41,145 bases of DNA, taken from the NCBI GenBank assembly GCA_018057925.1, contig JAGPCT010000032.1, forward strand, positions 1 through 41,145, read 5' to 3'. The stretch comes from Saprospiraceae bacterium. Its GTDB lineage: Bacteria > Bacteroidota > Bacteroidia > Chitinophagales > Saprospiraceae. Of the stretch, positions 1-7,777 are shown in pieces. The position numbers were made by a program, and so were the translations under genes. The first letter of the stretch is position 1. Every line of letters starts with the position of its first letter. The notes beneath the pieces are model-generated. The model saw only the letters and a list, made by a program, of their open reading frames with translations, ran no database searches and had not been told where the DNA came from.

Positions 1-50
1 CCATTCTGGTAAATACATAAGCAACTTATTTAGGTAGCTCAAATATAGAT

Positions 51-89
51 AAAAAAAACGACACAGCAAGCATCTGTGCCACTTTTTTT
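51..89. terminator. Bidirectional intrinsic terminator
   Basis: A run of eight A (51-58) precedes a 7-bp stem GACACAG (60-66) / CTGTGCC (74-80) with one G-T wobble and a 7-nt loop, followed by seven T (83-89). The A and T tracts on both sides make it work in both directions. It lies directly beyond the truncated transposase reading frame and probably belongs to a host gene left of the window, not to the insertion sequence (inference). Confidence 0.7.
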
Positions 90-94
90 GAAAA

Positions 95-829
95 TTAAGC
101 GGGAAAAAAAACGGAGTTTTGGTTTAATTGGGCAAATGTCTTTAACCCTAACGGCTCCAGATACATATTTTTGCTCACATGGTGAGATTGTTCAGAGCTA
201 CCGTTTTCCTTACATTGAGTTGATCGACTTATCAATATGCCATATCCTGCAAGTTTATCTTTGTATTTACCACAATTGTACTGCGATCCATTATCCGTAT
301 GATGAATACATCCCCTTACTGATAGTGGTCCACGTAGCTTTACAAAATCATCTAAACAGGTAATGGCATGCTTCGCCTCCAAGTTTTCACTCGCTGTCAG
401 AACCACCAACTGCGAGTACACATCTTTCAGGGAAAAAATATAACACCACCTCGTTGTTATCCAAATGTAGGTAATATCTAATACTATTAACTGATTTATT
501 CCCGTTAACTCTAACCCATTGGTCAGATTCGGGTAATCCTCTTTGCCTTTGCCATCACTGCACTTTGGCTTCCTACTTCTAGCTTTTCCTATCACAAGAT
601 GATGGTCTCTTATGATTTGCTCAAATTGATTGACACCAACTCCCAAGGCTATTCCCTCACATTTCATAGAGTAATACATAGGTCGCGACCCCATCTTAGG
701 ATGTTTCTGTCGCCATCGTTTGACCTCCTGGATTATCCGATCAGTCTGTTCTGCTTTTGCCTCACTACGTTGTTTCCACTTCCATATTGCCTGACGTGTG
801 ATGCCTATCGCTTCATATACTTGCTCCAT
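95..829 (-). pseudogene. Degenerate IS3 OrfB transposase (DDE integrase core)
   Basis: The reading frame encodes 244 residues of the rve/DDE catalytic protein that cuts and joins IS ends. It starts with a helix-turn-helix-like segment (ITRQAIWKWKQR), then has the first Asp in DITYI and the second in HHTDNGSQY. The third acidic residue seems to be the Glu of ENGSSEQ, but only 33 residues separate it from the second Asp, against 35 in the family. The stretch after it (SHHVSKNMYLEP) diverges from the usual V/INGxLKNEYLE pattern. The protein then stops without the conserved RPHxSL-type tail, so about 40-50 residues are missing. Natural expression would be as an OrfAB fusion by -1 frameshifting. 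An inactive remnant is the best reading. Confidence 0.8.
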
Positions 830-855
830 GCTGAAATTACTTTGGAAATTGGCTA

Positions 856-1206
856 CTACTTTTTTAAAAATTTCTTTAATGGGTCTTCTCCGTAGTGCGT
901 CCCCACTTCCTCTAAAATACCTTCATAGAACTGAAGCTGTATTTGCTGCATCCCGATGAGTTGTTGGGCCTCTTTTAGTTGTTTTTCTACTTCCTTAAGC
1001 CGGATAAAATCACTTTGTGATTCGATGACTACCTTTTGTGTCAAGGGTTCCTTACCATATTTCTTTAACCATTGATAAATCGGATTCGGACTATTCATCC
1101 CTAATATCCTCCCTAATTGGGTAACTGTTATTTCCCCCTTTTCTATACGGGAAACCTGCTCTCTTTTGAAATTTTCTGAAAAAACTTTTCGCTCTTTTGG
1201 TCTCAT
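856..1206 (-). CDS. IS3-family transposase OrfA
   Basis: OrfA supplies the DNA-binding part of IS3-type transposases. This copy has about 116 residues. An N-terminal helix-turn-helix (residues about 8-50, with GEITVTQLGRILGM and IYQWLKKYG) is followed by a coiled-coil/leucine-zipper-like segment (IRLKEVEKQLKEAQQLIG) that normally mediates multimerisation. The ATG at 1206 gives the usual MRPKERKVF start; an upstream in-frame GTG at 1233 would add nine residues. The gene ends in AAA AAG TAG, so its last sense codons form a -1 slippery heptamer that leads into the orfB frame. Unlike orfB it looks intact. Confidence 0.85.
   Translation of the reverse strand: MRPKERKVFSENFKREQVSRIEKGEITVTQLGRILGMNSPNPIYQWLKKYGKEPLTQKVVIESQSDFIRLKEVEKQLKEAQQLIGMQQIQLQFYEGILEEVGTHYGEDPLKKFLKK
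859..865 (-). promoter_or_regulatory. Programmed -1 ribosomal frameshift motif (A_AAA_AAG)
   Basis: The minus strand reads TTA AAA AAG TAG at the end of orfA. The heptamer A_AAA_AAG is in the correct register for a -1 slip. After the slip the reading continues K-K-V-V-A-N-F-Q-S-N-F-S into the first Met of orfB without a stop. This arrangement is the known way IS3-family elements make OrfAB transposase. Confidence 0.75.
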
Positions 1207-1279
1207 TTTACAAATTTTAGAAAAGTTTTCCACATTTTTGTTGTCAACCTATTTCATGATACATCAAATGGAGAATGAA

Positions 1280-1307
1280 TTTTCAATTTTCAATTCTCAA
1301 TTCTCAA
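1280..1307. repeat. Four tandem 7-bp units (TTYTCAA)
   Basis: Two copies of TTTTCAA are followed by two of TTCTCAA, head to tail. They lie between the IS remnant and the promoter of the next operon. Such AT-rich short repeats are common between genes in Bacteroidota; no function is evident. Confidence 0.7.
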
Positions 1308-1348
1308 TTAACGAAGCCCTTGTTGGTTAACAAGAATTTGGGTTGAAA

Positions 1349-1379
1349 TTGATTTTTTACTCCATTTATTATATCTTTG
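1349..1379 (+). promoter_or_regulatory. Bacteroidota-type promoter for the small protein-rluA-thiL operon
   Basis: A TTG (1349-1351) lies 20 bp before TATCTTTG (1372-1379), which matches the -33 TTG and -7 TAnnTTTG elements of Bacteroidota housekeeping promoters. Transcription would begin near 1384, leaving a leader of about 16 nt before the GTG at 1400. Confidence 0.6.
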
Positions 1380-1399
1380 TCATAAATAATTGACTCATT

Positions 1400-1564
1400 G
1401 TGAAATTTATTGTCATTATAGCAATAGGATACATCATTTACAAAATGTACCGTTTTGGTCAGATCAATGGTGCCATTAAGGAAAGGAATGATATGCGTCA
1501 GCAGACACGACCGGAAGAACGCCCGTCAGATAAAGAATATACAGATTACGAAGAAATCAAATAA
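1400..1564 (+). CDS. Small membrane-anchored protein, DUF4834-like
   Basis: This 54-residue gene begins with GTG; a stop codon three codons upstream leaves no other normal start. Residues 2-15 (KFIVIIAIGYIIYK) form one membrane segment. A basic, polar stretch follows, and the acidic tail ends EYTDYEEIK. The architecture and tail resemble small Bacteroidota proteins classed as DUF4834, an assignment from memory that needs a profile search. Its TAA stop overlaps the ATG of the pseudouridine synthase (TAATG), so the two are translationally coupled. It lies just downstream of a good promoter and is likely real. Function unknown. Confidence 0.6.
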   Translation: MKFIVIIAIGYIIYKMYRFGQINGAIKERNDMRQQTRPEERPSDKEYTDYEEIK

Positions 1565-2235
1565 TGACATTCAGCGAACAGGTTTTAGCCAAAAATCATC
1601 AATTTTGTATCATCAACAAATTGGCAGGACAGCCGGTACAGCCGGACAAGACAGGTGATATCAACCTTTTGGACTTATGTAAAAAATATTTTCACCACAA
1701 TCTCTTTTTGGTTCACCGCATAGATCGTCCTGTTTCAGGATTGGTATTGCTCGCCAAAAATAATAAATCAGCCGCCTGGCTAAGTCAATTGTTCAAATCC
1801 CGGAATGTCCATAAGACCTATCTTGCCTTAGTAGAAGGGCAAATGCCTGATACATCCGGCACGCTCAGTCATATCATCGATGACAACCGAACAGGCAATA
1901 AGTCTAAAATAAGAGTTGCCCAGCCGGAAGAAGCCGAACAAGCGGCTATCACCCACTATCAAGTATTGGGAAATACGGATAAATACACCATCGTCAACCT
2001 ACATCCTCAGACGGGCAGGCATCATCAGATCAGGGCGCAATTAGCTGCTGTAGGATGCCCCATACAAGGAGATGTCAAGTACGGAGCCAGACGAGGCAAT
2101 AAAGATAGAAGTATAAGTCTGCACGCATGGAAGTTGAGTTTCCAACATCCGGTGACTCAAGAGGTTAATTCTTTTGAAGCGCCTTTGCCGGCAACCAATC
2201 TTTGGCAGGCGTGTTTAAATATCATAAGCGAATAG
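1564..2235 (+). CDS. RluA-family RNA pseudouridine synthase
   Basis: The protein isomerises uridine to pseudouridine in rRNA or tRNA in the cytoplasm. The family signature HRIDRPVSGL (residues 51-60) contains the catalytic Asp54. The downstream motif LHPQTGRHHQIRAQL with GDVKYGA is typical of the RluA/RluC/RluD group. At 223 residues it has only the catalytic domain and no N-terminal S4 RNA-binding domain. The start overlaps the stop of the preceding small gene, and thiL follows after 2 bp, giving one operon. The exact target nucleotide cannot be told from sequence. Confidence 0.9.
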   Translation: MTFSEQVLAKNHQFCIINKLAGQPVQPDKTGDINLLDLCKKYFHHNLFLVHRIDRPVSGLVLLAKNNKSAAWLSQLFKSRNVHKTYLALVEGQMPDTSGTLSHIIDDNRTGNKSKIRVAQPEEAEQAAITHYQVLGNTDKYTIVNLHPQTGRHHQIRAQLAAVGCPIQGDVKYGARRGNKDRSISLHAWKLSFQHPVTQEVNSFEAPLPATNLWQACLNIISE

Positions 2236-2237
2236 TT

Positions 2238-3281
2238 ATGGAAGACAATCAACGGACAGAACTTGGCAATTTAGGCGAATTTGAATTGATCAATCGTTTG
2301 ATTTCCAACTTTGAAACAGTCAACCCCTCCACCGTAAAATCGGTTGGTGACGATGGTGCTGTTATTGATTATGAAGAAGGACAGCAAGTAGTCGTCAGCA
2401 CAGACCTTCTCATTGAGAATATCCACTTTGACCTCATGTATATGCCTTTGAAGCATCTGGGATATAAATCGGTAGCCGTCAACTTGTCTGATATTTATGC
2501 GATGAATGCTACGCCTCGTCAGATTACCGTATCCATTGGCGTTAGCAACCGCTTTAGCCTTGAAAGTTTGGATGAATTATATGAAGGGATTCGTGCCGCC
2601 TGTAATCGCTATGGTGTCGATCTGGTGGGAGGCGACACTTCATCCTCCAACAAAGGGCTTATCATCAGTATTACAGCCATTGGTCATGCTCCCAAGGAAG
2701 ACATAGTGTATAGAAATACTGCTCAACCCGGAGACTTATTGTGCGTCAGTGGTGACCTTGGGGGTGCCTTTATAGGAATTCAGATATTGGAAAGGGAAAA
2801 AGCACTGTTTTTAGATAATCCGGGAATAAAACCAGATCTGGCAGACTATGCTTATGTGGTAGGACGTCAACTTAAACCGGAGCCCAGAGCTGATGTGGTC
2901 AAAATGTTGAAGTCAGCAGGAATCAAACCGACAGCGATGATCGATATTTCAGATGGATTGGCATCTGAAGTGTTCCATATATGTCGGCAATCCAGAGTAG
3001 GTGCGGTCATCAAAGAAGCACAAGTACCCATCCATTCTATGACGGAAGATCTGGCAGTAAAGTTTAGAATGGATCCCATCACATGTGCTTTAAATGGCGG
3101 TGAAGATTACGAGTTGTTATTTACCATTGATCCTGAAGACATGGAAAAATTAAAGTACTTGGATGATGTGTATGTCGTCGGGTCTATCCTGACTGAAAAA
3201 GATGGCGTTATGCTGGAGACTTCAGGTGGCAATTTCCACAGACTGAGGGCGCAGGGATGGCAGCACTTTAATCCGGAATAG
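2238..3281 (+). CDS. thiL: Thiamine-monophosphate kinase
   Basis: ThiL phosphorylates thiamine monophosphate to thiamine diphosphate with ATP, the last step of cofactor synthesis. The 347-residue protein has the AIR-synthase-like fold: an N-terminal GDDGAVI loop, STDLLIENIHFD, then the metal/nucleotide-binding NLSDIYAMNATP and VGGDTSSS. The C-terminal part has IDISDGLASE and NGGEDYELLF. All are hallmarks of the family. The ATG at 2238, two bases after the preceding stop, is preferred over an in-frame ATG at 2202 that lies inside the upstream gene. No other thiamine gene is nearby. Confidence 0.93.
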   Translation: MEDNQRTELGNLGEFELINRLISNFETVNPSTVKSVGDDGAVIDYEEGQQVVVSTDLLIENIHFDLMYMPLKHLGYKSVAVNLSDIYAMNATPRQITVSIGVSNRFSLESLDELYEGIRAACNRYGVDLVGGDTSSSNKGLIISITAIGHAPKEDIVYRNTAQPGDLLCVSGDLGGAFIGIQILEREKALFLDNPGIKPDLADYAYVVGRQLKPEPRADVVKMLKSAGIKPTAMIDISDGLASEVFHICRQSRVGAVIKEAQVPIHSMTEDLAVKFRMDPITCALNGGEDYELLFTIDPEDMEKLKYLDDVYVVGSILTEKDGVMLETSGGNFHRLRAQGWQHFNPE

Positions 3282-3318
3282 CCACACTTACTCAAGAGTA
3301 TTTATCAATAAATTCTCC

Positions 3319-3747
3319 TTATTGATTCTCTACAACAATGGTAGTGCCGAGAAGATCATGCAGTGCCTGTCTGTCTTTGGTGAAAAAGGCAAAGAAATAA
3401 CCGATGACAAAGATATTTCCACACAATACCTTAGTGACATTGCGTATTATTGACTTACCCAAAGTTAGGGTATTTCCTTCTTCATCCAATACGGTTAATC
3501 TCATAATTTGTTTGCCTAAGGTGGCACTTTTGGTAGAAGATTCTAAGAAAATATAATACAACACACCTATCAGTCCGGTCCATCCTGAATACTCAACAAA
3601 GCCCCACCAACCGTAGCTAAATATGCCAAATGGATGAAAATTAAATCCCAATGGAAAAGCAAACAATTTCGCAATAACATGGATAATCATACCATCAATT
3701 AATAATGCTACAAATCGCTTGAAAATCGAAGCCGGACGGTAATTCAT
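3319..3747 (-). CDS. RDD family membrane protein
   Basis: This 142-residue inner-membrane protein has the RDD pattern. Near the N-terminus FKRFVALLIDGMII carries the R...D residues. Three hydrophobic segments follow (about residues 10-30, 55-70 and 105-125), with the family motif SATLGKQIMRLTVLDEEG in between and a DRQALHDLLGTTIV end. RDD proteins are of uncertain function; some have been linked to ion transport. It converges with thiL, its stop lying within an AT-rich hairpin. It stands apart from trhO by 87 bp on the same strand. Confidence 0.85.
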   Translation of the reverse strand: MNYRPASIFKRFVALLIDGMIIHVIAKLFAFPLGFNFHPFGIFSYGWWGFVEYSGWTGLIGVLYYIFLESSTKSATLGKQIMRLTVLDEEGNTLTLGKSIIRNVTKVLCGNIFVIGYFFAFFTKDRQALHDLLGTTIVVENQ

Positions 3748-3834
3748 GGTATGTTTATTTATGATTTATACGTTGTTAACCATCCTTTTTGGGCGATAAG
3801 TTTCACACGGGATTTCATAATCGACCAATCAATT

Positions 3835-4884
3835 TTATTTTTCTATTAATAGGTCTTTATTTCCGACTTGATTGGGATTGTATCGACCTTTGCCAAACTT
3901 GGAGCCATTGAATAATAGGGCTTTGCCTGCTTTTACTTGCTCCTCATGGGGTCTATGCAGATATTCTTGGCACAGAGGAGAGCAAGTATTTTCGTATTTA
4001 TTACGGCAATCCGGGCATTGGATAAATAATAGATGACAAAAGTCATTGGCACAATTGGTATGGTCGTCACAAGGCGCTCCACATTGGTGGCAATGAGCGA
4101 TGACGTCGTTGCTGATACTTTCGCCAAGGCGTTCGTCAAATACGAAGTTTTTTCCAATAAATTTATTTTCAAGGCCTTCTTTTCTGACTTGTCGGGTATA
4201 TTCGATGATGCCACCTTCAAGTTGGAAGACATTTTTATAGCCCTTGTGCTTCATGTAAGCGCTTGCCTTCTCACACCTTATGCCGCCTGTGCAGTACATG
4301 ACGACATTCTTTTCTTTGTTATCGGCGAGCATATCACTGATGATGGGCAAAGACTCTCTAAATGTGGTAACATCAGGAAGAATGGCATTTTTGAAGTGCC
4401 CAACTTCGCTTTCGTAGTGATTGCGCATATCAACAACAACAGTGTCGGGATGTTCCAGGATTTCATTCATAGACTGTGCGTTGAGGTGAATACCGCTATC
4501 TCTGACATCAAAGGTAGAATCATCCAGCCCGTCAGCGACAATCTTGTTACGCACCGTTATTTTCAATTTAAAAAATGACTTTCCGTCATCTTCAATGGCA
4601 TAATTGAGTCGATTGCCTCTCATAAAGTCTAAGTCATCACATGCGGCTTTAAAGGCTTCCAACTGTGATGTGGGTACAGAAATCTGACCATTGATGCCTT
4701 CATGAGCAATGTAAATCCTGCCTAATACCCCTAATTGATTCCAAATGGTATATAAATGATCTCGCACAAGGCGTGGATTGTCAAATTGAAAGTATTTGTA
4801 AAATGAAATGGTGGTTCTTTCTTCTGAGGATTGACGCATCTTAGCTTTCAATTCCGCACCATTTACCCGATTATGTAATTGCAT
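3835..4884 (-). CDS. trhO: tRNA uridine(34) hydroxylase TrhO (rhodanese-related)
   Basis: TrhO (YceA family) uses molecular oxygen to hydroxylate uridine 34 of tRNAs, the first step to 5-methoxy- or 5-carboxymethoxyuridine. The 349-residue protein has an N-terminal ferredoxin-like domain ([15 protein letters not shown]), then a rhodanese domain with catalytic Cys198 in [14 protein letters not shown]. The C-terminus is Cys-rich ([26 protein letters not shown]), probably metal binding. These three parts match the family. A -7 box lies about 57 bp upstream of the ATG. The gene is divergent from msrA. Confidence 0.92.
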   Translation of the reverse strand: MQLHNRVNGAELKAKMRQSSEERTTISFYKYFQFDNPRLVRDHLYTIWNQLGVLGRIYIAHEGINGQISVPTSQLEAFKAACDDLDFMRGNRLNYAIEDDGKSFFKLKITVRNKIVADGLDDSTFDVRDSGIHLNAQSMNEILEHPDTVVVDMRNHYESEVGHFKNAILPDVTTFRESLPIISDMLADNKEKNVVMYCTGGIRCEKASAYMKHKGYKNVFQLEGGIIEYTRQVRKEGLENKFIGKNFVFDERLGESISNDVIAHCHQCGAPCDDHTNCANDFCHLLFIQCPDCRNKYENTCSPLCQEYLHRPHEEQVKAGKALLFNGSKFGKGRYNPNQVGNKDLLIEK

Positions 4885-4940
4885 GTTACTAATTTGAGGT
4901 TATATTATGGATTACGACCGTAAATGTGTGATTGAGGGTG

Positions 4941-4948
4941 CAAAGGTA
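4941..4948 (-). promoter_or_regulatory. -7 promoter box for trhO (TACCTTTG)
   Basis: The minus strand reads TACCTTTG, a perfect TAnnTTTG. It would give a leader of roughly 50 nt before the trhO start. No clear -33 TTG is seen at the expected distance. Confidence 0.5.
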
Positions 4949-5055
4949 GTGAAAAGTTGCCATATTTTTTCCATTTGAATGAAATTCTGAAGTGAACTTG
5001 TTTTTTACGGATATGTCTCTTTATGGATGTCGTCAATTGCTTTCGTATCTTTTTT

Positions 5056-5094
5056 ATCCCACATTCCGCACTTGACAATTACATAATGTGGGAT
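5056..5094. repeat. 10-bp perfect inverted repeat upstream of msrA
   Basis: ATCCCACATT (5056-5065) and AATGTGGGAT (5085-5094) are exact reverse complements separated by 19 nt. It lies about 130 bp before the msrA start. It could be an operator, a leader hairpin, or a remnant of a palindromic repeat; the sequence does not decide. Confidence 0.55.
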
Positions 5095-5223
5095 ATTTAT
5101 AAGAATACTCTTCATGTTGTGCAAGAAATTGTAGGGTATAAAAGCGATAGATACATACAATTTACCTACTTTCTAAACTTTATCCTATTTTATTTTTTTA
5201 CTAATAATGAAAATGAAGAAATT

Positions 5224-5763
5224 ATGAAAGGCGAGCAACAAGCAATATTTGGCGGTGGATGCTTTTGGTGTGTCGAAGCTGTATTACAACGACTCAATGG
5301 TATAGTGAAGGTTGAACCCGGCTATTGTGGTGGTTTATCCAAGAATCCATCTTACAGAGAAGTGTGTTCCGGAGAATCAGGTCATGCTGAAGTAGTCAAA
5401 GTAACCTTTGAGCCTGAAAGGATTTCTTATCATGACCTGCTAATAATATTTATGACGACACACGACCCTACAACGCTCAATAGACAGGGCAATGATAAGG
5501 GTACGCAATATAGATCGGTCATTTATTACTTGGATGAAGGGCAAAAAGATGTTATTCAAAGCGTTTTTGATGAATTAAAAGATGTCTATCCGAATCCTAT
5601 TGTCACGGAGGTTAGCAGCGAAATGCCGTTTTATCCTGCGGAAGATTATCACCACAACTACTTCAATGACAATCCGGTTGTACCATATTGCCGTATTGTC
5701 ATACAGCCAAAGGTGGATAAGCTTCGCCGACATTATTCCATCTATTTGAAATCGGATATTTAA
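5224..5763 (+). CDS. msrA: Peptide-methionine (S)-S-oxide reductase MsrA
   Basis: MsrA reduces the S-form of methionine sulfoxide in proteins and free methionine, using thioredoxin. The 179-residue protein has the GGGCFWCVEAV active site near residue 13, then [23 protein letters not shown] and the AEDYHHNY region, all family hallmarks. The ATG at 5224 puts the start just before the conserved core; the longer open frame adds 67 residues with no family match. No signal peptide is seen, so it should be cytoplasmic. SelO follows after 3 bp, indicating an operon. A second, exported MsrA fused to MsrB is at 19331-20401. Confidence 0.93.
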   Translation: MKGEQQAIFGGGCFWCVEAVLQRLNGIVKVEPGYCGGLSKNPSYREVCSGESGHAEVVKVTFEPERISYHDLLIIFMTTHDPTTLNRQGNDKGTQYRSVIYYLDEGQKDVIQSVFDELKDVYPNPIVTEVSSEMPFYPAEDYHHNYFNDNPVVPYCRIVIQPKVDKLRRHYSIYLKSDI

Positions 5764-5766
5764 AGC

Positions 5767-7332
5767 ATGATACAACTGAATGTTATTCCCGGATATGCGG
5801 AAGCTATGCCTGCAGACCCTGATATGTCCAATACAAGGCGCATGGTGGCGGATGCATACTCCTATGTTACGCCACGGATTTTTCCGCATGCTCGCCTGAT
5901 CCATACCAGTGTAGAAGCGGCGGAATTATTGGGTATGGATAAAACACAGACCATGAGTGAACAGTTTTTGAAAGTGTTCAGTGGGCAAGAGGTATATACG
6001 GGTACACATCCATACGCCATGGCTTATGCAGGGCATCAGTTTGGCAATTGGGCAGGACAGTTAGGTGATGGTAGGGCTATTAATTTGTTTGAAGTGGAGC
6101 ACAATGGACGGTGGGCGGTACAGCTAAAGGGTGCTGGGGAAACGCCTTATTCCAGACATGCTGATGGCTTAGCGGTGTTGCGAAGTTCGATTAGAGAGCA
6201 TTTGTGCAGTGAAGCGATGCATCACCTTGGCGTGCCTACTACTCGGTCATTGTGCTTGATAGAAACGGGCGAAAAAGTGGTGCGGGATATGTTTTACGAT
6301 GGTCATCCAAAGCTTGAGCCGGGAGCAGTGGTGTGTCGCTTGAGCCCTACTTTTATTCGATTTGGTAATTTTGAATTTTTCGCAGCAAAGAAGGATAAAG
6401 AAAAGTTGACCCGATTGTTGGATTATACGATTAATCAAAGCTTTCCGCACATCGCTATTTCGTCAAAAGACGCTTATATCGATATGTTTAAGGATGTTTG
6501 CAATCTTACGATTGATTTAATCATGGAGTGGAAGAGAGTAGGATTTGTACATGGTGTCATGAATACGGATAATATGTCTATTGCCGGGTTGACATTAGAT
6601 TATGGACCTTATGGTTGGATAGACCGTTATGATGAAGACTGGACGCCCAATACAACGGATTTAGGGCAAAAAAGATATCGCTTTGGACAGCAAGATTATA
6701 TTGCACTTTGGAATTTGTATCAACTTGCCAATGCGCTTTATCCATGCATAGGTGATGTCGATGCATTACAAGATGTTCTTAAGACGACAGAGATGGATAT
6801 TCCTCAGAAATATTATACGATGATGTCCAAAAAAATGGGATTGAGATATGTAGATCAAGATATAGCGCTGCATGTAGATGAGTTACGAGAATTGATGCAG
6901 TCTTCTGGTATAGACATGACAATCTTTTTTTGGATATTGTCGGATGTGGATTGGGAAGCTGTTGAATTGAATCAAGAAAATATTCTTCGACTGATTCAGC
7001 CGGCATTATACCGAGAGCTTTCGCATAGTGAAGCAGAAAAATGGCATAAATGGTTTGAGAAGTATTTGATGTTTTTGAAAAAAGATAAAAGCAATGTTGT
7101 AGAAAGGCAGCAAAGGATGAAGTCCGTCAATCCAAAATATGTACTTCGAAATTATATGGCACAATTAGCCATAGAGCAGGCTTATGAGGGTGAATACAAC
7201 TTAATTGATGAATTGTATGAGATGCTAAAACGACCTTATACTGACCAGAAAGAATACGACCATTGGCATAAGTTGATACCCGATTGGGCAATAGATCGAC
7301 CCGGATCTTCCACACTTTCGTGTTCATCTTAA
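5767..7332 (+). CDS. selO: Protein adenylyltransferase SelO (YdiU/UPF0061)
   Basis: SelO is a pseudokinase-fold enzyme that transfers AMP to Ser/Thr/Tyr of proteins and is tied to oxidative-stress responses. The 521-residue protein has the family block GHQFGNWAGQLGDGRAI (residues 89-105), the LKGAGETPYSRHADG loop with a conserved Lys near 121, and the HGVMNTDN catalytic/metal loop. Its C-terminus is SCSS, where eukaryotic SelO has selenocysteine; bacterial members carry Cys here. The length is normal. It is 3 bp from msrA, so the two are co-transcribed, fitting a shared redox role (inference). Confidence 0.93.
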   Translation: MIQLNVIPGYAEAMPADPDMSNTRRMVADAYSYVTPRIFPHARLIHTSVEAAELLGMDKTQTMSEQFLKVFSGQEVYTGTHPYAMAYAGHQFGNWAGQLGDGRAINLFEVEHNGRWAVQLKGAGETPYSRHADGLAVLRSSIREHLCSEAMHHLGVPTTRSLCLIETGEKVVRDMFYDGHPKLEPGAVVCRLSPTFIRFGNFEFFAAKKDKEKLTRLLDYTINQSFPHIAISSKDAYIDMFKDVCNLTIDLIMEWKRVGFVHGVMNTDNMSIAGLTLDYGPYGWIDRYDEDWTPNTTDLGQKRYRFGQQDYIALWNLYQLANALYPCIGDVDALQDVLKTTEMDIPQKYYTMMSKKMGLRYVDQDIALHVDELRELMQSSGIDMTIFFWILSDVDWEAVELNQENILRLIQPALYRELSHSEAEKWHKWFEKYLMFLKKDKSNVVERQQRMKSVNPKYVLRNYMAQLAIEQAYEGEYNLIDELYEMLKRPYTDQKEYDHWHKLIPDWAIDRPGSSTLSCSS

Positions 7333-7371
7333 ATTCCTTTGTTTTTATGAAAAAATACGGTTTGAAATAAT

Positions 7372-7379
7372 TACTTTTG
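7372..7379 (+). promoter_or_regulatory. -7 promoter box (TACTTTTG) for the monooxygenase-fold gene and aroB
   Basis: TACTTTTG matches TAnnTTTG and lies 86 bp before the GTG start at 7465. A -33 element at ideal spacing is not evident, so confidence is modest. Confidence 0.4.
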
Positions 7380-7464
7380 ACCGAAGAAGTGGACGATACC
7401 ATAATCTGAAAGAATATCCCTTGCTAATATGAGATTGTTTTTCATTTCGATTTAAAAGATAAAA

Positions 7465-7770
7465 GTGGAAGAAAAATTATTGCAAAGAGTAGTAAAAATG
7501 CAATTCCGTGCGGATGCTGTAGATTTATTTTTACAACATTTCAATGAGGTCGCCGGTGAAATACGACATTTTCCCGGATGTGAGGGGCTTCACTTATTAC
7601 AAGATACTGACAATAGCAATATTCTTTTTACGTACAGCCAATGGCAAGATGCTGTCGCTTTGGAACACTATCGGAATTCCGACTTATTTCGTACGACTTG
7701 GAAATATGTTCGCACGCTTTTTGATGTTCGTGCAGAAGCTTGGTCAGTTCATATTGTCAAACAATTATAA
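7465..7770 (+). CDS. Antibiotic biosynthesis monooxygenase (ABM)-fold protein
   Basis: This 101-residue protein fits the dimeric ferredoxin-like ABM/quinol-monooxygenase group: LQRVVKMQF begins the first strand, then a helix with FLQHFNEVAGEIRHFPGCEGL. TYSQWQDAVALEHYRNSDLF is the characteristic second half. The GTG at 7465 is chosen because the conserved first strand begins before the internal ATG at 7498. It precedes aroB by 7 bp and probably shares its transcript. Members range from cofactor-free oxygenases to proteins of unknown role, so the activity is not assigned. Confidence 0.75.
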   Translation: MEEKLLQRVVKMQFRADAVDLFLQHFNEVAGEIRHFPGCEGLHLLQDTDNSNILFTYSQWQDAVALEHYRNSDLFRTTWKYVRTLFDVRAEAWSVHIVKQL

Positions 7771-7777
7771 AATATAG

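Larger units (their letters stand above)
95..1264 (-). mobile_element. Decayed IS3-family insertion sequence
   Basis: The unit consists of orfA, an A_AAA_AAG frameshift motif and orfB, the standard IS3-family order, on the minus strand. The orfA-proximal end is tentatively placed near 1243-1264, where a TGT...ACA-bounded sequence sits upstream of orfA. No matching inverted repeat is visible in the first 95 bases, so the orfB-proximal end appears lost or rearranged. The boundaries are estimates: the left one is only the end of the recognisable reading frame. The element is judged non-functional because orfB lacks its C-terminal part. Confidence 0.55.
4885..5223. other. Divergent intergenic region trhO/msrA
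   Basis: No gene is supported here. An open frame continues upstream from msrA for 67 codons, but it lacks homology to MsrA and has the low-complexity look of non-coding DNA. The region holds the trhO -7 box and a 10-bp inverted repeat (5056-5065 and 5085-5094). No convincing TAnnTTTG was found for msrA. Confidence 0.6.

Noticed and set aside
1-22. A right-end inverted repeat of the IS3 remnant
   Set aside because: A search by eye for the complement of the presumed left end (1243-1264) found only a weak match near 20-40 in the wrong orientation.
3304-3326. Hairpin ATCAATAA/TTATTGAT between thiL and the RDD gene
   Set aside because: The stem is perfect but entirely A/T apart from two pairs and has no clear T-tract, so a terminator cannot be claimed.
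5023-5223. 67-codon upstream extension of msrA
   Set aside because: It has no similarity to MsrA, includes non-coding-like sequence and the inverted repeat at 5056-5094; the family start fits ATG 5224.
7127-7402. 91-codon minus-strand open frame overlapping the end of selO
   Set aside because: It is antisense to a well-supported gene and has no recognisable features.
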